Origin: Thermosyntropha sp.
GTDB taxonomy: Bacteria > Bacillota > Syntrophomonadia > Syntrophomonadales > Syntrophomonadaceae
Direction: 5' to 3'
Length of the DNA stretch: 64,000 bases
Assembly (NCBI RefSeq): GCF_017656155.1
Contig: NZ_JACDOH010000004.1
Coordinates: 124,001 to 188,000, forward strand
In this document: piece after piece, positions 17,061 through 28,158 of the stretch
Layout: the number at the start of each line of letters is the position of its first letter
Position numbering within the stretch: the stretch's first letter is position 1
The notes under the pieces: model-generated
Told to the model about the DNA's origin: nothing
What the model saw: only the letters and a program-made list of their open reading frames with translations
The model's database searches: none
Position numbers and translations under genes: made by a program

Positions 17061-17951
17061 CTACTCCTCCACTTTATACCTGAAAATATCCCGGTGCCTT
17101 ATATTAACATTATATCCCATATTCCTGAGCTGCTTTCCAATATAATCAGCCAGGACTACTGAACGATGCTGCCCTCCTGTGCAGCCTAAAGCTATCTCCA
17201 GATTAGTTTTGCCTTCTTCAATATAGTAAGGTATTAAAAATCTAAGCATATTTAAAAAACGGCGGGTAAAAGATTTGGTTACCGGAGAAGATAATACAAA
17301 ATCGGCAACCAGTTCATCCTCCCCGGTCATATCCCGCATAACCGGATCATAAAATGGATTGGGCAAAAACCTCACATCCATTACTATATCTGAATCAAGG
17401 GGAATCCCCATTTTATAACCAAAAGACATTACCCCTACAGTAAAGCGGGACTTTTTGTTCTCACCCAGTAAACTGATAATTTTGTCCTTAAGTTCCCTGG
17501 GAGTCAGGTTAGAAGTATCAATTATAAAATTAGCCCGTCCCCTAAGCTCTTCAAGCATCTGGCGTTCCCTTTCTATTGCCTCCAAAAGCCTATCCCTGAC
17601 AGCTAAAGGATGTCTACGCCTTGATTCTTTAAACCTGCGCACCAAAACTTCGTCAGAAGCCTCCAAAAACAATATTTCCAGTCTTATATTGTCGCGACCA
17701 AGCTCTTCAATAACCTGGTTAACCTGATCAAAAAACTGTCCACCTCTAACATCCAAAACCAATGCAATTCGGTCTATTTTCCTTTCCGAATCCATTATAA
17801 GTTCAATAAACTTACGCAGCAAAACAGGAGGAAGATTATCAACACAGTAATATCCTGCATCCTCCAAGCAGTTTACTGCCTGGGTTTTGCCGGCTCCGGA
17901 CAAACCGGTGATAATGAGTATATATATTTCGTCTTCTTTTACTTCCGGCAT
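17061..17951 (-). CDS. rapZ: RapZ/YvcJ nucleotide-binding protein
   Basis: The 296-residue P-loop protein has Walker A GLSGAGKT (16-23), CVDNLPPVLL, the Walker B region ALVLDVRGG and the conserved C-terminal CTGGQHRSVVLADYI. Homologues bind ATP/GTP. RapZ in E. coli is an adaptor for RNase E in glmS regulation; in Firmicutes YvcJ affects competence and cell-envelope processes. It leads the rapZ-yvcK-whiA cluster. Confidence 0.96.
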   Translation of the reverse strand: MPEVKEDEIYILIITGLSGAGKTQAVNCLEDAGYYCVDNLPPVLLRKFIELIMDSERKIDRIALVLDVRGGQFFDQVNQVIEELGRDNIRLEILFLEASDEVLVRRFKESRRRHPLAVRDRLLEAIERERQMLEELRGRANFIIDTSNLTPRELKDKIISLLGENKKSRFTVGVMSFGYKMGIPLDSDIVMDVRFLPNPFYDPVMRDMTGEDELVADFVLSSPVTKSFTRRFLNMLRFLIPYYIEEGKTNLEIALGCTGGQHRSVVLADYIGKQLRNMGYNVNIRHRDIFRYKVEE

Positions 17952-18033
17952 AAAAATCCTCCCCTGCCGCCTCTTGTTATCTACTTTAATTATATCAGAG
18001 AATACTCAAAGTTTATGACCGCATTTTGCTAAA

Positions 18034-19071
18034 TTAACCCTCTGACAGCCGAGCTTTCAAATAATCTATAACCCCTACCGGAGTAGGATTAATACTATAT
18101 CTGCCTGCCAGATAAACACTTGCATAATCCCCTAGGTAAATTAAGGAAAAAAGCCGAGCCAGAAAAGACTCTCCTCTGCTTTCTATACGCAAAAGGTTTT
18201 TAACCCTGTTTTTTACTATATCTTCGGTTATATCAATGCGCTTTTTTATCCGCGGGTTATCATACTTATCTTCAAAAATTACTATAACTACCCTGGATAA
18301 AATATCTTCAGGAACTGCAAACCCTACAACTTCATTATGGTTAAGTTCAGGAAAGACATTGTAATAAGCCGGACTTTTTGCATTTTCATTAATCTGAGCC
18401 TTAAAACGCAAGGCAGCAGTTTCTGTCCCCCCGATACTTCCCCATATAACAGGGATAGAATCCATTAAAGATTCAGCAAGCCTGCGTGCAGGATTATCTG
18501 GAAAAACTATATCGGGTTTAATCTCTTCACGCAGTTCAGATAAAACCTGTACTGTCTCCTCAATTTCACTTTTTAAATTAGGAAAAATCCCCAGTTCAGA
18601 TAAAATCAAAGCCATGGGACAGAAAAGATAGCCTATGGCTGCCCGCGGAACCAGACCGGAAGGAACCTTAACCACCCCGTAACCGTCAGATTCAGCCATT
18701 AAAGACAGCTTTCCTCCGCTGGTTATACATATTATATCTGCTCTCTTATTTTTAGCCTTTTCATACGCACTCAAGGTCTCTTCGGTGTTTCCCGAATAGC
18801 TTACAGCAAAAAAAAGGGTTTTTTCATCTACAAAGTTGGGAATCTCATAGCTTCGATTTACTATAACCGGAATATTCCCTTTATTTTCTGCATAAGAGCG
18901 TAGAATATCCCCCCCGATAGCTGAGCCACCCAAACCTGAAACAACAATATTTTTATACCTTTTTTTATAATTTCCCATGAACGTAAACTCTGCCTTGAGG
19001 CATTCTACAAACTGATTCGGCAATCCGTAAAGATATTCCATCATCTTTTCAGCGGTCATATTATCCTTCAT
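18034..19071 (-). CDS. Bifunctional phosphoglucose/phosphomannose isomerase
   Basis: The protein contains two SIS sugar-isomerase folds: SGLGGSAIGGDILRSYA and FAVSYSGNTEETLSAY in the first, and a C-terminal half ending SINPTPVGVIDYLKARL. This matches the bifunctional glucose-6-phosphate/mannose-6-phosphate isomerase family of about 350 residues. It supplies fructose 6-phosphate for glycolysis and mannose 6-phosphate for glycan synthesis. The second ATG of the frame is used here because GGGGGA is 7 bases before it but only 1 base before the first. It follows the two HAD genes. Confidence 0.88.
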   Translation of the reverse strand: MKDNMTAEKMMEYLYGLPNQFVECLKAEFTFMGNYKKRYKNIVVSGLGGSAIGGDILRSYAENKGNIPVIVNRSYEIPNFVDEKTLFFAVSYSGNTEETLSAYEKAKNKRADIICITSGGKLSLMAESDGYGVVKVPSGLVPRAAIGYLFCPMALILSELGIFPNLKSEIEETVQVLSELREEIKPDIVFPDNPARRLAESLMDSIPVIWGSIGGTETAALRFKAQINENAKSPAYYNVFPELNHNEVVGFAVPEDILSRVVIVIFEDKYDNPRIKKRIDITEDIVKNRVKNLLRIESRGESFLARLFSLIYLGDYASVYLAGRYSINPTPVGVIDYLKARLSEG

Positions 19072-19138
19072 ATCCATTCCCCCATTTCAGTTAAGGTTTA
19101 TGCTTATATTTTCACCTGGTTTTAACCCAATATACCCA

Positions 19139-19942
19139 TTAGTCTTTCAAAATAAACTTTTTAAGGGCATAAGCCACTCCGTTTTCATCGCTGGAAAAAG
19201 TGATAAAATCCGCCGCTTTTTTTACTTCTTTCGGCGCATTTTCCATCGCCACACCTACCCCTGCCCATTTAAGCATGGGAATATCATTATATCCATCACC
19301 TATTGCCATTACTTCTTCCCGATTTATACCATAATAATTACATATAAACTTTAAAGCCTCACCTTTATTTGCCTTCTTATGCATAATTTCAATATATCTG
19401 TTCTTCAAATAGCTGATGTGTAATTTATCTCCAAAATTCTCCCTGAGTCCAGCAGCTATTTTCAAAAGCCGTTTTTCATCATGGACTGACGCCATAATCT
19501 CCGTAATATTCCGATTATCGGCAAAAAAAATAAGCTTCCCAACAGGTAAAGGTTCTATCCCTGACTCTATATAAAAATCTACTTCCCGGGTTATTTTATC
19601 TACATATAGATTATCATCTGCATAAATATGGTAGTAAACATCCGCCTCATCTAAAAAACGCATTACCTCCAAAGCCATTTCATTCTCAAGGTTCTGGCAA
19701 TATAAAACCCTATTACTCCCAGGTTTTTTTACTAATGCCCCTTGATAGGCTATCAAGGGCATATCAAGACCTAGCTTTTCAGCATAGGGCAAAGCTGCTC
19801 TGAACATGCGGCCAGTAGCTAAAACTACTATAACCCCTTTAGATTTCAGTTCTTCAACTGCTTTATAACATTCTTCTCCTATTTCCTGCCTCGAATTAAG
19901 TAAAGTATCATCTAGATCTACAGCCACTAACTTAATTTCCAT
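19139..19942 (-). CDS. Cof-type HAD-IIB phosphatase (copy 2)
   Basis: The 267-residue protein has HAD motif I DLDDTLLNS (9-17), motif II LATGRM, and motifs III/IV KGEALKFI and AIGDGYNDIPML, with a IIB cap. Such enzymes dephosphorylate sugar phosphates or flavin/pyridoxal phosphates; the substrate cannot be read from sequence. It is a close paralogue of the upstream neighbour, 18 bases away, with the same length and the same final block (GVGVAMENAPKEVKKAADFI), so a tandem duplication. AAGGAA precedes the start. Confidence 0.93.
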   Translation of the reverse strand: MEIKLVAVDLDDTLLNSRQEIGEECYKAVEELKSKGVIVVLATGRMFRAALPYAEKLGLDMPLIAYQGALVKKPGSNRVLYCQNLENEMALEVMRFLDEADVYYHIYADDNLYVDKITREVDFYIESGIEPLPVGKLIFFADNRNITEIMASVHDEKRLLKIAAGLRENFGDKLHISYLKNRYIEIMHKKANKGEALKFICNYYGINREEVMAIGDGYNDIPMLKWAGVGVAMENAPKEVKKAADFITFSSDENGVAYALKKFILKD

Positions 19943-19960
19943 AATATTCCTTATGTCTCC

Positions 19961-20764
19961 TTATCTCAATATCAGCTTTTCCAAAATATAAGCTACCCCT
20001 TCTTCTTCATTAGAAAAGGTCACATAATCTGCCTCTTTTTTCACTTCCTCCGGCGCATTCCCCATCGCTACCCCTATTCCTGCCCATCTAAGCATAGGAA
20101 TATCGTTGTAGCTGTCTCCTATAGCCATAACCTCTTCCTGTTTTATGCCATAATGCTCGGCTACTACTTTAAGCGCCTCTGCCTTATCTGCTTTCACATG
20201 CAGAACATCTAAAAAATACGGTCTGGAACGGGTAATATGAAGTTCCCCTTCATAATTTCTTTTGAGTATTTTCTCCATTTCTAAAATCTTTTCCACTTCA
20301 TAAGACATGGCAGTTACCTTTATCGAACCCCCCTCACCCGCCTTCCTGCGCAAATCAGGCACCAAATCAGCATTTAGACCGGCAAAATTTATATAATCCC
20401 TGCCTTCCGGGGTCAACTTCTCCATACATAAATTATCACCTAAAAAGGCATGGTAATGAACCTTGTATGACTTAAAAAAATCAATTATTTCCCCGGCTTT
20501 TTTCGGCTCTAAAGGTTTATAATACAACACCTCTCCCGACAAAGAATTCTTAACCAGTGCTCCCTGATAAGTTATCAAAGGAAGTTCCATATTAAGCTTT
20601 AAAGCATAAGGAAGCGCCGAAGAATACATCCTTCCAGTCGCTAAAGTAACTAAAACACCTTTATCCTTTATTTTTTTTATCATCTCTGCTGCTTTTACGC
20701 TTATATTACCTTTACCGTCAAGCAGAGTATCATCCAGATCAATTCCTATAAGCCTTATTGCCAT
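19961..20764 (-). CDS. Cof-type HAD-IIB phosphatase (copy 1)
   Basis: It is equal in length (267 residues) to the next gene and has the same motifs: DLDDTLLDG (9-17), LATGRM, KAEALKVV and AIGDSYNDIPML with GIGVAMGNAPEEVKK. The differences are concentrated in the cap (residues 80-180), which governs substrate choice in this family, so the two copies may act on different phosphometabolites. AGAGGAGAGGAG precedes the ATG. It is the first gene of a small unit that runs on to the isomerase. Confidence 0.93.
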   Translation of the reverse strand: MAIRLIGIDLDDTLLDGKGNISVKAAEMIKKIKDKGVLVTLATGRMYSSALPYALKLNMELPLITYQGALVKNSLSGEVLYYKPLEPKKAGEIIDFFKSYKVHYHAFLGDNLCMEKLTPEGRDYINFAGLNADLVPDLRRKAGEGGSIKVTAMSYEVEKILEMEKILKRNYEGELHITRSRPYFLDVLHVKADKAEALKVVAEHYGIKQEEVMAIGDSYNDIPMLRWAGIGVAMGNAPEEVKKEADYVTFSNEEEGVAYILEKLILR

Positions 20765-20835
20765 AACTCCTCTCCTCTTCTAAACTTAATGCCTTTAAAA
20801 TCACGAACTATCCCCAAATCAAAATTTATAGAAAG

Positions 20836-20853
20836 GCCGGGCAAATACCCGGC
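20836..20853 (-). terminator. Hairpin after the small membrane protein gene
   Basis: GCCGGG (20836-20841) pairs with CCCGGC (20848-20853) across CAAATA. Downstream on the minus strand comes CTTTC and an AT-rich run, a weak but plausible terminator separating this gene from the HAD pair. Confidence 0.55.
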
Positions 20854-20891
20854 TCTACTATCTTCAGGAATTTATACAATTTTGATACAAT

Positions 20892-21245
20892 TTAAAATTT
20901 CAAACCCTCGTCTTTTACAAAATAGCTTATAACAAAGCTTACCAAACTTAAAACAATAGCCGTTAATATTGCCCAGCCAAAGCCGTGAATATCAAATCCT
21001 TTTATAGTTACAGAAGTAAGCCAGAGCATAAACCCGTTTATAATAAAAGTAAAAAGTCCCAAAGTTAAAATATTGAGCGGTAAAGTAAGAATAAGTAAAA
21101 CAGGTCTTATAATTGCGTTTACAATTCCTAAAAAAACAGACCCTACAATAGCTGCCCAGGGAGTAACCTCAAAACCTTTCAAAATCGCAGCAGTAAGAAT
21201 AATAGCTATTATATTTAAAATCCACCTTACTACCCAGCCCTTCAT
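20892..21245 (-). CDS. Four-helix membrane protein, YvlD/PF04020 type
   Basis: The 117-residue hydrophobic protein has four transmembrane segments. The conserved pattern AAIVGSVFLGIVNAIIRPVLLILTLPLN then LTLGLFTFIINGFMLWL is that of the small membrane proteins often named phage holin family 4 superfamily or YvlD. The role is unknown; some are linked to envelope stress. It stands alone between uvrC and the HAD genes, with GGAGG before the ATG. Confidence 0.85.
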   Translation of the reverse strand: MKGWVVRWILNIIAIILTAAILKGFEVTPWAAIVGSVFLGIVNAIIRPVLLILTLPLNILTLGLFTFIINGFMLWLTSVTIKGFDIHGFGWAILTAIVLSLVSFVISYFVKDEGLKF

Positions 21246-21340
21246 AAAAACCCTCCTTAAACTTTATCCCTTTCCTTTATTTTAATAGCATTTGTAGCAT
21301 TTTTCCATTATTTTTTACATTTACCGGGGAAAAATATCTT

Positions 21341-23164
21341 TTATTCAGAAAAATAATCCTTAATTTTCTGCGCTATTTTCCGGTTCATACCGGGAAGTGA
21401 AGCTAATTCCTCGACTGATGCTTTCTTTATCATTTCTACTGACCCAAAATTTTTAAGCAAAACCTGTTTCCTTTTTTCGCCTACCCCTTCAATATCGTCT
21501 AAAACCGAGGTTTTCATCTTTTTTACCCGACGGTTTCGGTTGTAGGTTATGGCAAAGCGATGTGCTTCATCCCTTATCCTCTGCAAAAGCCTTAAAGCCT
21601 CATCTCCGCGGGGTAAAACTATAGGAGTGCTCATCCCCGGAAGATAAATTTCTTCCCTCTTTTTAGCCAAACTGCAAAGAGGAATGTCTACATCCATCTC
21701 CTCTAAAACCTCTTTTACAGCATTTACCTGTCCCAAGCCTCCATCGATAAGTATAAGGTCAGGCTCCGGCAAAAAAGCCGGATTTCCATTACGGCTAGCT
21801 TCAAACCTCCTCCTTAAAGTTTGGACCAAAGAAGCAAAATCGTCATTTTGATCCTCTTCCATCTTAAAACGGCGGTAAGATTTCTTATCAGGCCCACCTT
21901 CGGTAAAAACCACCATAGAAGCCACGGTGTCTGTTCCTGCCAGGTGAGATATATCATATCCTTCAATCCTTAAAGGAACTGTTTCCATATTTAAAACCCG
22001 ACTCAAGCGAATTAAAGCCTTTTCTTTTTTATTTTCTTCGTCATACCGTTCCCTGTAAAGCAAACGGGCATTTTCTAAAGCCATATCTAAAAGGTTTTTT
22101 TTGTCTCCTCTAACCGGAACTTTAATTTTAACCTTATGCCCGGTTTTTTCTTTAAGTCCAGCCTCCAAAAGCTCCGGTTCAGAAGGAAGGATATTGACTA
22201 TTATCTCAGGAGGAATATCTTGTCCTTTTTCATAATAGCTGCTTATAAAAAACTGCATTTCGCCTGCTTCATCCTCATAAAGCGGCCTTAAAAGCCAAAA
22301 GGAATCTTTGCCTACAACCTTTCCTTTCCTTATCCGAAAAAGTAAAACCAGGCTTTCTTTCCCTCCCGCCTGCAGGACAATAAGGTCAAAGTTGTGTTCC
22401 ATCCTTAAGCTTACCTGCTGTTTATCCTGTATTTTCCTTATATTAGCTATTGTATCTCTTATTGCAGCTGCTTTTTCAAATTCCAGATTTAAAGCAGCTT
22501 CTTTCATTTCCTCTTCTTTTCTTTTAATTATCTCTTCGTCCTCACCCTCCATAAAGCGAATAAACTCTTGCACTACTTTACCGTATTCCTCGGCAGAAAC
22601 TTCACCAGTGCAAGGGGCAAGGCATTTTCCTATATCCCTATTCAGACAGGGGCGTTTAACCCCCTTAAAACCACGGCAGCTGCGAAGTGGAAAAATCTGC
22701 CTTAAAACCCTTAAAGTTTCCCTGAGGGAGCCTACATCAGGATACGGCCCGAAATAGCGGGATATCCGGTCTTTTTCTTCTCGGGTTATATAAAGGCGGG
22801 GAAACTCTTCTCCTAAAGTAAGCTTCAAATAAGGATAAGTCTTATCATCCCGCAGATTAATGTTATATTTAGGTTTATATTCCTTTATAAGATTATTTTC
22901 CAGAATAAGCGCTTCTACTTCACTTCCGGTAACAATAAAATCAAAATCAGCTACCTTTCTCATCATCGCTTTAACTTTAGGATGCAGGTTATCCGGAGAC
23001 TGAAAATAAGACCGCATCCGATCCCTGAGCCTTTTTGCCTTGCCTACATATATAACCCTGCCTGTTTCATCTTTATAGATATAGACCCCTGGCTTTAAGG
23101 GAACTTCTTTTAACCGGGATTTAAGCAATATCAGATTATCTTCTTTTTCCCTTTCCGTCTCCAT
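21341..23164 (-). CDS. uvrC: Excinuclease ABC subunit C
   Basis: The 607-residue protein has the GIY-YIG nuclease domain (PGVYIYKDETGRVIYVGKAK, 3' incision), a Cys-rich stretch (CRGFKGVKRPCLNRDIGKCLAPC), a UVR motif that binds UvrB (LNLEFEKAAAIRDTI), an RNase H-like domain (LILIDGGLGQVNAV, 5' incision) and a terminal helix-hairpin-helix (VEELASLPGMNRKIAQKIKDYF). It makes the dual incision of nucleotide excision repair. All three uvr genes lie together here, 21 bases after uvrA, in the order uvrB-uvrA-uvrC. Confidence 0.98.
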   Translation of the reverse strand: METEREKEDNLILLKSRLKEVPLKPGVYIYKDETGRVIYVGKAKRLRDRMRSYFQSPDNLHPKVKAMMRKVADFDFIVTGSEVEALILENNLIKEYKPKYNINLRDDKTYPYLKLTLGEEFPRLYITREEKDRISRYFGPYPDVGSLRETLRVLRQIFPLRSCRGFKGVKRPCLNRDIGKCLAPCTGEVSAEEYGKVVQEFIRFMEGEDEEIIKRKEEEMKEAALNLEFEKAAAIRDTIANIRKIQDKQQVSLRMEHNFDLIVLQAGGKESLVLLFRIRKGKVVGKDSFWLLRPLYEDEAGEMQFFISSYYEKGQDIPPEIIVNILPSEPELLEAGLKEKTGHKVKIKVPVRGDKKNLLDMALENARLLYRERYDEENKKEKALIRLSRVLNMETVPLRIEGYDISHLAGTDTVASMVVFTEGGPDKKSYRRFKMEEDQNDDFASLVQTLRRRFEASRNGNPAFLPEPDLILIDGGLGQVNAVKEVLEEMDVDIPLCSLAKKREEIYLPGMSTPIVLPRGDEALRLLQRIRDEAHRFAITYNRNRRVKKMKTSVLDDIEGVGEKRKQVLLKNFGSVEMIKKASVEELASLPGMNRKIAQKIKDYFSE

Positions 23165-23185
23165 AAAACCCGCCTCCTTTCCGGC

Positions 23186-26035
23186 TTATATCCCCAAAAC
23201 CTTGCGCAGATAATATCCGGTATAAGAATCAGGATTAAGGGCAACATCTTCTGGAGTTCCTTCTGCAACTATCCTTCCTCCGGCGTCCCCGCCTTCTGGT
23301 CCTAAATCTATGATATAATCGGCACATTTTATAACATCTAAATTATGCTCAATAACCAGAACTGTATTCCCTGCATCTACCAGGCAGTTTAAAACATATA
23401 TAAGCTGTGCCACATCATGTTTATGCAATCCGGTAGTAGGTTCATCTAAAATGTATAAAGTCTTCCCGGTAGAACGGCGGGAAAGCTCAGCAGCCAACTT
23501 TATCCTTTGGGCTTCCCCTCCCGACAAAGTAGTGGCAGGCTGTCCCAGTGTAATATAGTCTAATCCTACATCCTGCAAGACTTTAAGCTTGCGGTATATC
23601 TTGGGGATAGCAGCAAAAAACTCTACCGCTTCATCTACCGTCATAGCCAGAACATCAGCAATATTCTTATCCTTATACTTTACTTCTAAAGTCTCCCGGT
23701 TATACCTCTTCCCTTTACATACTTCACATGGGATATAAACATCAGGAAGAAAATGCATCTCAATCTTGATTATTCCATCTCCCTGACATGCCTCACACCG
23801 ACCTCCCCGCACATTGAAGCTGAATCTCCCCGGTTTATACCCTCTCATACGGGCTTCTGCAGTTTCGGCAAAAAGTTCCCTTATTCCATCAAAAACCCCG
23901 GTATAAGTAGCTGGATTAGAGCGGGGAGTTCTGCCGATGGGAGACTGGTCTATATTTATAACTTTATCGATATTTTCTATTCCTTTTATCTCCTTATGCT
24001 TACCCGGCCGGTAATTTAGGGCAGAATTTCGGTTTCGTCCCGGCAGCTTTTGCATAAGGGCAGGATAAATAATCTCTTCTACCAGGGTGCTCTTGCCAGA
24101 GCCGGAAACCCCGGTAACAACCACCATCTTGCCTAAAGGTATTTTTACATCTATATTCTTCAAATTATGTTCACCTGCCCCTTTTACAATAAGATATTTT
24201 CCGTTTCCTTTCCGGCGCGAAGCAGGAACCTTTATATCCATTTTTCCGGAAAGATAAAGGGCAGTCAGAGATTTTTCATCATTCATAACCTCTTCTAAAG
24301 TTCCGGCTGTTACTATTTCCCCTCCGTGGACACCTGCTCCCGGGCCAATATCCACAATAAAATCCGCACTTCTAATCGTATCTTCATCATGTTCCACCAC
24401 AATCACCGTGTTGCCTAAGTCTCTCAGCCTCTTTAAGGTCCCAATAAGCCGGTTATTATCCCTTTGATGCAATCCTATACTCGGCTCGTCTAAAACATAA
24501 AGCACCCCTACCAGGCTTGATCCTACCTGGGTAGCAAGCCTTATGCGCTGAGCTTCTCCTCCTGATAAAGTGCCGGCTGCACGGTCTAAAGTAAGATAAT
24601 CAAGCCCAACATCTAAAAGAAACTTAAGCCGGCTTTTTATCTCTTTAATTACCTGCCTGGCTATCATCTCATCCCTTTCCGAAAGCCTTAAATTTTCAAA
24701 AAAAAGAGCAGCCTCTTTCACCGACATAGCAGTTACATCCGCTATCGACTTTCCTTCAATCAAAACCCATAGCACTTCAGGTTTAAGCCGTTTCCCTTTA
24801 CAAGCCGTGCAGGGAGCTGATGTCATATATCTTTCAATTTCCTCCCGGGAGGCATCCGACTTAGTTTCCCGGTAGCGCCGGGATAAATTGTTTATAACCC
24901 CTTCATAGGAAGTCCTGAAAGTGCCGGTTTCGCCATAAGAGTTGGTGTAAGTAACCAGGAATTTTTCATCACCATTGCCATAGAGAATAATATCCAGCTG
25001 CTTTTTAGTAAGCTTTTTTAATGGCTTATCCATAGGAATTTTATACAAACGGGCCATGCTGGCCGTAACCTGCTGATAATAAGAATGAAAGCCGTTGGCC
25101 CAGGCAATTATTGCTCCTTCTTCTAAGCTTTTATCCATATCGAGCACCAGATGAGGATCTATCTCCTTTTTTTCTCCCAACCCGTCGCACTCCGGGCAAG
25201 CCCCGAAAGGACTGTTAAACGAAAACATGCGCGGGCTTAATTCCGGGAGGCTGAAACCGCAGGAGGTGCAGGCAAAATCCCGGCTGAATATCTTTATATC
25301 TTCTTTTCCATCTTCACCTAAAATAACAACATTTACTATCCCTTCACTAAGCTCAAAAGCCATCTCTACCGCTTCAGCCAAGCGGCTTCTTATCCCTTCC
25401 CTTATGACTAAACGGTCTACTACTGCACTTATATCATGCTTCTTATTTTTGTCCAGAACAATTTCCTCATCAGCAGTATATTCATACCCATCGACCATTA
25501 CCCGGACAAATCCGTCCTTAAAAAGGTTTTGCAAAACCTTACGGTGTTCCCCTTTCTGCCCTTTTACCACCGGAGCCAAAACCTTTATCTTCGTCTTCTC
25601 CGGCAAACTTAAAAGGCTATCCACCACCTGATCTACCGTCTGTCTCTGAATAGGAACCTTGCAATGCGGGCAGTGAGGTTTTCCCACCCGGGCAAAAAGA
25701 AGTCTTAAATAATCATAAATCTCTGTAACCGTTCCCACCGTAGAACGCGGGTTATTGGAAGTAGATTTCTGGTCAATCGATATTGAAGGAGACAAGCCTT
25801 CTATATAATCTACATCCGGCTTGTCCATCTGCCCTAAAAACTGGCGGGCATAAGTAGAAAGCGATTCCACATATCTTCTCTGCCCTTCACTGTAAATAGT
25901 GTCAAAAGCCAGGCTTGACTTGCCTGACCCTGAAACCCCGGTAAAAACAACAAGCTTGTCCCGGGGAATTTTAAGTTCAATATTCTTAAGGTTATGTTCC
26001 CTGGCTCCTTTTATATATATAAAGTCCCTGGACAT
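23186..26035 (-). CDS. uvrA: Excinuclease ABC subunit A
   Basis: UvrA has two ABC ATPase modules, with Walker [14 protein letters not shown] and [13 protein letters not shown] and signatures [12 protein letters not shown] and [12 protein letters not shown]. It also has zinc modules CTSC...CPEC and CEACQGDG...CEVCKGKR. It finds damage and loads UvrB. The ATG giving [15 protein letters not shown] is chosen because GGAGGG lies 10 bases before it, whereas the ATG six codons upstream overlaps that site. Confidence 0.98.
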   Translation of the reverse strand: MSRDFIYIKGAREHNLKNIELKIPRDKLVVFTGVSGSGKSSLAFDTIYSEGQRRYVESLSTYARQFLGQMDKPDVDYIEGLSPSISIDQKSTSNNPRSTVGTVTEIYDYLRLLFARVGKPHCPHCKVPIQRQTVDQVVDSLLSLPEKTKIKVLAPVVKGQKGEHRKVLQNLFKDGFVRVMVDGYEYTADEEIVLDKNKKHDISAVVDRLVIREGIRSRLAEAVEMAFELSEGIVNVVILGEDGKEDIKIFSRDFACTSCGFSLPELSPRMFSFNSPFGACPECDGLGEKKEIDPHLVLDMDKSLEEGAIIAWANGFHSYYQQVTASMARLYKIPMDKPLKKLTKKQLDIILYGNGDEKFLVTYTNSYGETGTFRTSYEGVINNLSRRYRETKSDASREEIERYMTSAPCTACKGKRLKPEVLWVLIEGKSIADVTAMSVKEAALFFENLRLSERDEMIARQVIKEIKSRLKFLLDVGLDYLTLDRAAGTLSGGEAQRIRLATQVGSSLVGVLYVLDEPSIGLHQRDNNRLIGTLKRLRDLGNTVIVVEHDEDTIRSADFIVDIGPGAGVHGGEIVTAGTLEEVMNDEKSLTALYLSGKMDIKVPASRRKGNGKYLIVKGAGEHNLKNIDVKIPLGKMVVVTGVSGSGKSTLVEEIIYPALMQKLPGRNRNSALNYRPGKHKEIKGIENIDKVINIDQSPIGRTPRSNPATYTGVFDGIRELFAETAEARMRGYKPGRFSFNVRGGRCEACQGDGIIKIEMHFLPDVYIPCEVCKGKRYNRETLEVKYKDKNIADVLAMTVDEAVEFFAAIPKIYRKLKVLQDVGLDYITLGQPATTLSGGEAQRIKLAAELSRRSTGKTLYILDEPTTGLHKHDVAQLIYVLNCLVDAGNTVLVIEHNLDVIKCADYIIDLGPEGGDAGGRIVAEGTPEDVALNPDSYTGYYLRKVLGI

Positions 26036-26084
26036 TTTAAACTTTCCCTCCATATCTAAATTCAGCCAAAAACTATTTTATGCT

Positions 26085-28058
26085 TTATTTTCTTTTAAGC
26101 TTTCGTATCATATCCCTGAGCTCGGCTGCCTTTTCAAAGTTCAGCTCCTCCGCAGCCTTAAACATCTCTAACTCCAGCTCTTTTATTATTCTATCTCTTT
26201 CTTCCGGCGGCAGTTTGAGATATTTATCATCATTATTATAAGAAAGCGCCTCTTCAGCAATAACTGCCGCAACAGGCGCATAAACTGCCTTCTTAATAGT
26301 CTGCGGAGTGATATTGTGCTTCCTGTTATATTCCATCTGAATCTTGCGCCTGCGTTCAGTCTCATCTATGGCTGCCTGCATAGCAGGAGTTATCCGATCG
26401 GCATACATTATCACCTTTCCTTCCGCATTACGGGCCGCCCGTCCGATCGTCTGAATCAAAGACCTAGTAGAACGCAAAAACCCTTCCTTGTCTGCATCTA
26501 AAATAGCCACCAAAGAAACTTCCGGCAAATCGAGGCCTTCTCTTAAAAGGTTTATTCCCACTAAAACATCAAATACCCCGCTGCGCAGTTCTCGTAGTAT
26601 ATTAATCCTTTCCAACGCATCTATATCTGAATGAAGATAGCGCACCTTTATCCCGGCATTGCTCAGATAATCGCATAAATCTTCAGCCATGCGCTTGGTA
26701 AGGGTAGTAACCAGAACCCTAAAGCCCTTTTCCACCTTTTTTCTTATTTCCTCCATCAAATCATCAATCTGGTTTTCCGTAGGCCGGACTTCTACTTCTG
26801 GATCCACAAGACCGGTAGGACGAATTATCTGTTCAACTACCTGCTTGCTGTGCTCTAGTTCAAAATCACCCGGAGTTGCGCTTACATACACCACCTGATT
26901 TACCTTTTGCCAAAATTCCTCAAACTTAAGCGGGCGGTTATCTAAAGCTGAAGGAAGCCTAAAGCCGAAATCAACGAGATTTTGCTTGCGGGAACGGTCT
27001 CCCTCGTACATAGCTCCAATCTGTGGCACAGTAATGTGCGATTCATCTATAAAAAGAACAAAGTCGGATGGAAAAAAGTCTAAAAGGGTATACGGCGGTT
27101 CCCCTGGCTTCCTTCCCGTTATATAGCGGGAGTAATTTTCAATCCCCTTGCAATACCCTACCTCACTTATCATTTCCAAATCATATCTGGTTCGTTGTTC
27201 TAAACGCTGAGCTTCTAAAAGCTTTCCCTCTTTTTTAAACTTTTCCAGCTGCATGGCCAGCTCTTTTTCAATCTCTTCGGCAGCAGATAGCATCCTGTCC
27301 CGGGTAGTTACAAAGTGAGAAGCCGGAAAAATCATGACATGCATCCTGCGACCAAAAACTTCACCAGTTAAAGGATTAAACTCAACCAAACGGTCAATCT
27401 CATCTCCAAAAAACTCAATGCGCACTGCGTTTTCCCCAGTAGAAGCCGGAAAAACCTCCACTATATCCCCTCTTACCCTGAACTTTCCCCTCTCAAAGGA
27501 AACCTCGTTTCGCTCATAATGGTTTTCTACTAGGCAACGCAAAAGATCTTCCCGGCTCATTTCCATTCCCGGTCTTAAGGAGATAGCCAGCTTATAGTAG
27601 TCATCCGGCGAACCTAATCCATAGATACAGGAAACCGAAGCCACAATAATAACATCTCGCCTTTCAAGAAGCGAAGCGGTTGCTGAATGCCTGAGCTTAT
27701 CTATCTCATCATTTATAGAAGAATCTTTTTCGATATAAGTGTCGGTTGCCGGCACATAAGCTTCCGGTTGATAATAATCGTAATAGCTTATAAAATACTC
27801 AACCGCATTATCCGGGAAAAACTGCTTAAACTCAGCATAAAGCTGTCCGGCCAAAGTCTTATTAGGTGCCATAACCAGAGCCGGACGCTGCATGTTCTGA
27901 ATAATATGAGCCATGGTAAAAGTCTTGCCAGAGCCGGTAACCCCCAAAAGGGTCTGGTGTTTATATCCTTTCTTAAGTCCCGAACAGATTTTTTTAATAG
28001 CCTGAGGCTGATCACCGGTCGGCTTGTAATCTGAATTTATCTTGAATTTCTCCATCAT
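26085..28058 (-). CDS. uvrB: Excinuclease ABC subunit B
   Basis: This 657-residue DEAD-type helicase has Walker [13 protein letters not shown] (36-47), the DNA-clamping beta-hairpin [16 protein letters not shown] in [11 protein letters not shown], the helicase VI motif QTIGRAARN, and a C-terminal UVR motif ([20 protein letters not shown]). It verifies damage and presents DNA to UvrC. A possible promoter lies 40-70 bases upstream. Two ATGs in a row begin the gene; either may be used. Confidence 0.98.
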   Translation of the reverse strand: MMEKFKINSDYKPTGDQPQAIKKICSGLKKGYKHQTLLGVTGSGKTFTMAHIIQNMQRPALVMAPNKTLAGQLYAEFKQFFPDNAVEYFISYYDYYQPEAYVPATDTYIEKDSSINDEIDKLRHSATASLLERRDVIIVASVSCIYGLGSPDDYYKLAISLRPGMEMSREDLLRCLVENHYERNEVSFERGKFRVRGDIVEVFPASTGENAVRIEFFGDEIDRLVEFNPLTGEVFGRRMHVMIFPASHFVTTRDRMLSAAEEIEKELAMQLEKFKKEGKLLEAQRLEQRTRYDLEMISEVGYCKGIENYSRYITGRKPGEPPYTLLDFFPSDFVLFIDESHITVPQIGAMYEGDRSRKQNLVDFGFRLPSALDNRPLKFEEFWQKVNQVVYVSATPGDFELEHSKQVVEQIIRPTGLVDPEVEVRPTENQIDDLMEEIRKKVEKGFRVLVTTLTKRMAEDLCDYLSNAGIKVRYLHSDIDALERINILRELRSGVFDVLVGINLLREGLDLPEVSLVAILDADKEGFLRSTRSLIQTIGRAARNAEGKVIMYADRITPAMQAAIDETERRRKIQMEYNRKHNITPQTIKKAVYAPVAAVIAEEALSYNNDDKYLKLPPEERDRIIKELELEMFKAAEELNFEKAAELRDMIRKLKRK

Positions 28059-28099
28059 TTCATCCCCGTTTCCATCTCAATGTTTAAGTTTATTATTAC

Positions 28100-28130
28100 A
28101 TTATAACCACTTTATAAGCCTTTTCGGCAA
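28100..28130 (-). promoter_or_regulatory. Possible promoter of the uvr operon
   Basis: On the minus strand TTGCCG (28130-28125) and TATAAT (28105-28100) are 19 bases apart. The -10 box is perfect, the spacing slightly long. No LexA/DinR-type box is obvious nearby. It lies within the gap that precedes uvrB. Confidence 0.4.
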
Positions 28131-28158
28131 GGCTTGGACATATCTAAAAAAATATAAG

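Noticed and set aside
22308-22757. 149-codon + strand frame inside uvrC
   Set aside because: It is antisense to conserved uvrC sequence and has biased, non-protein-like composition; a shadow.
28115-28134. AAGCCTT/AAGGCTT hairpin before uvrB as a terminator
   Set aside because: No T-tract follows on either strand; it overlaps the probable uvrB promoter.
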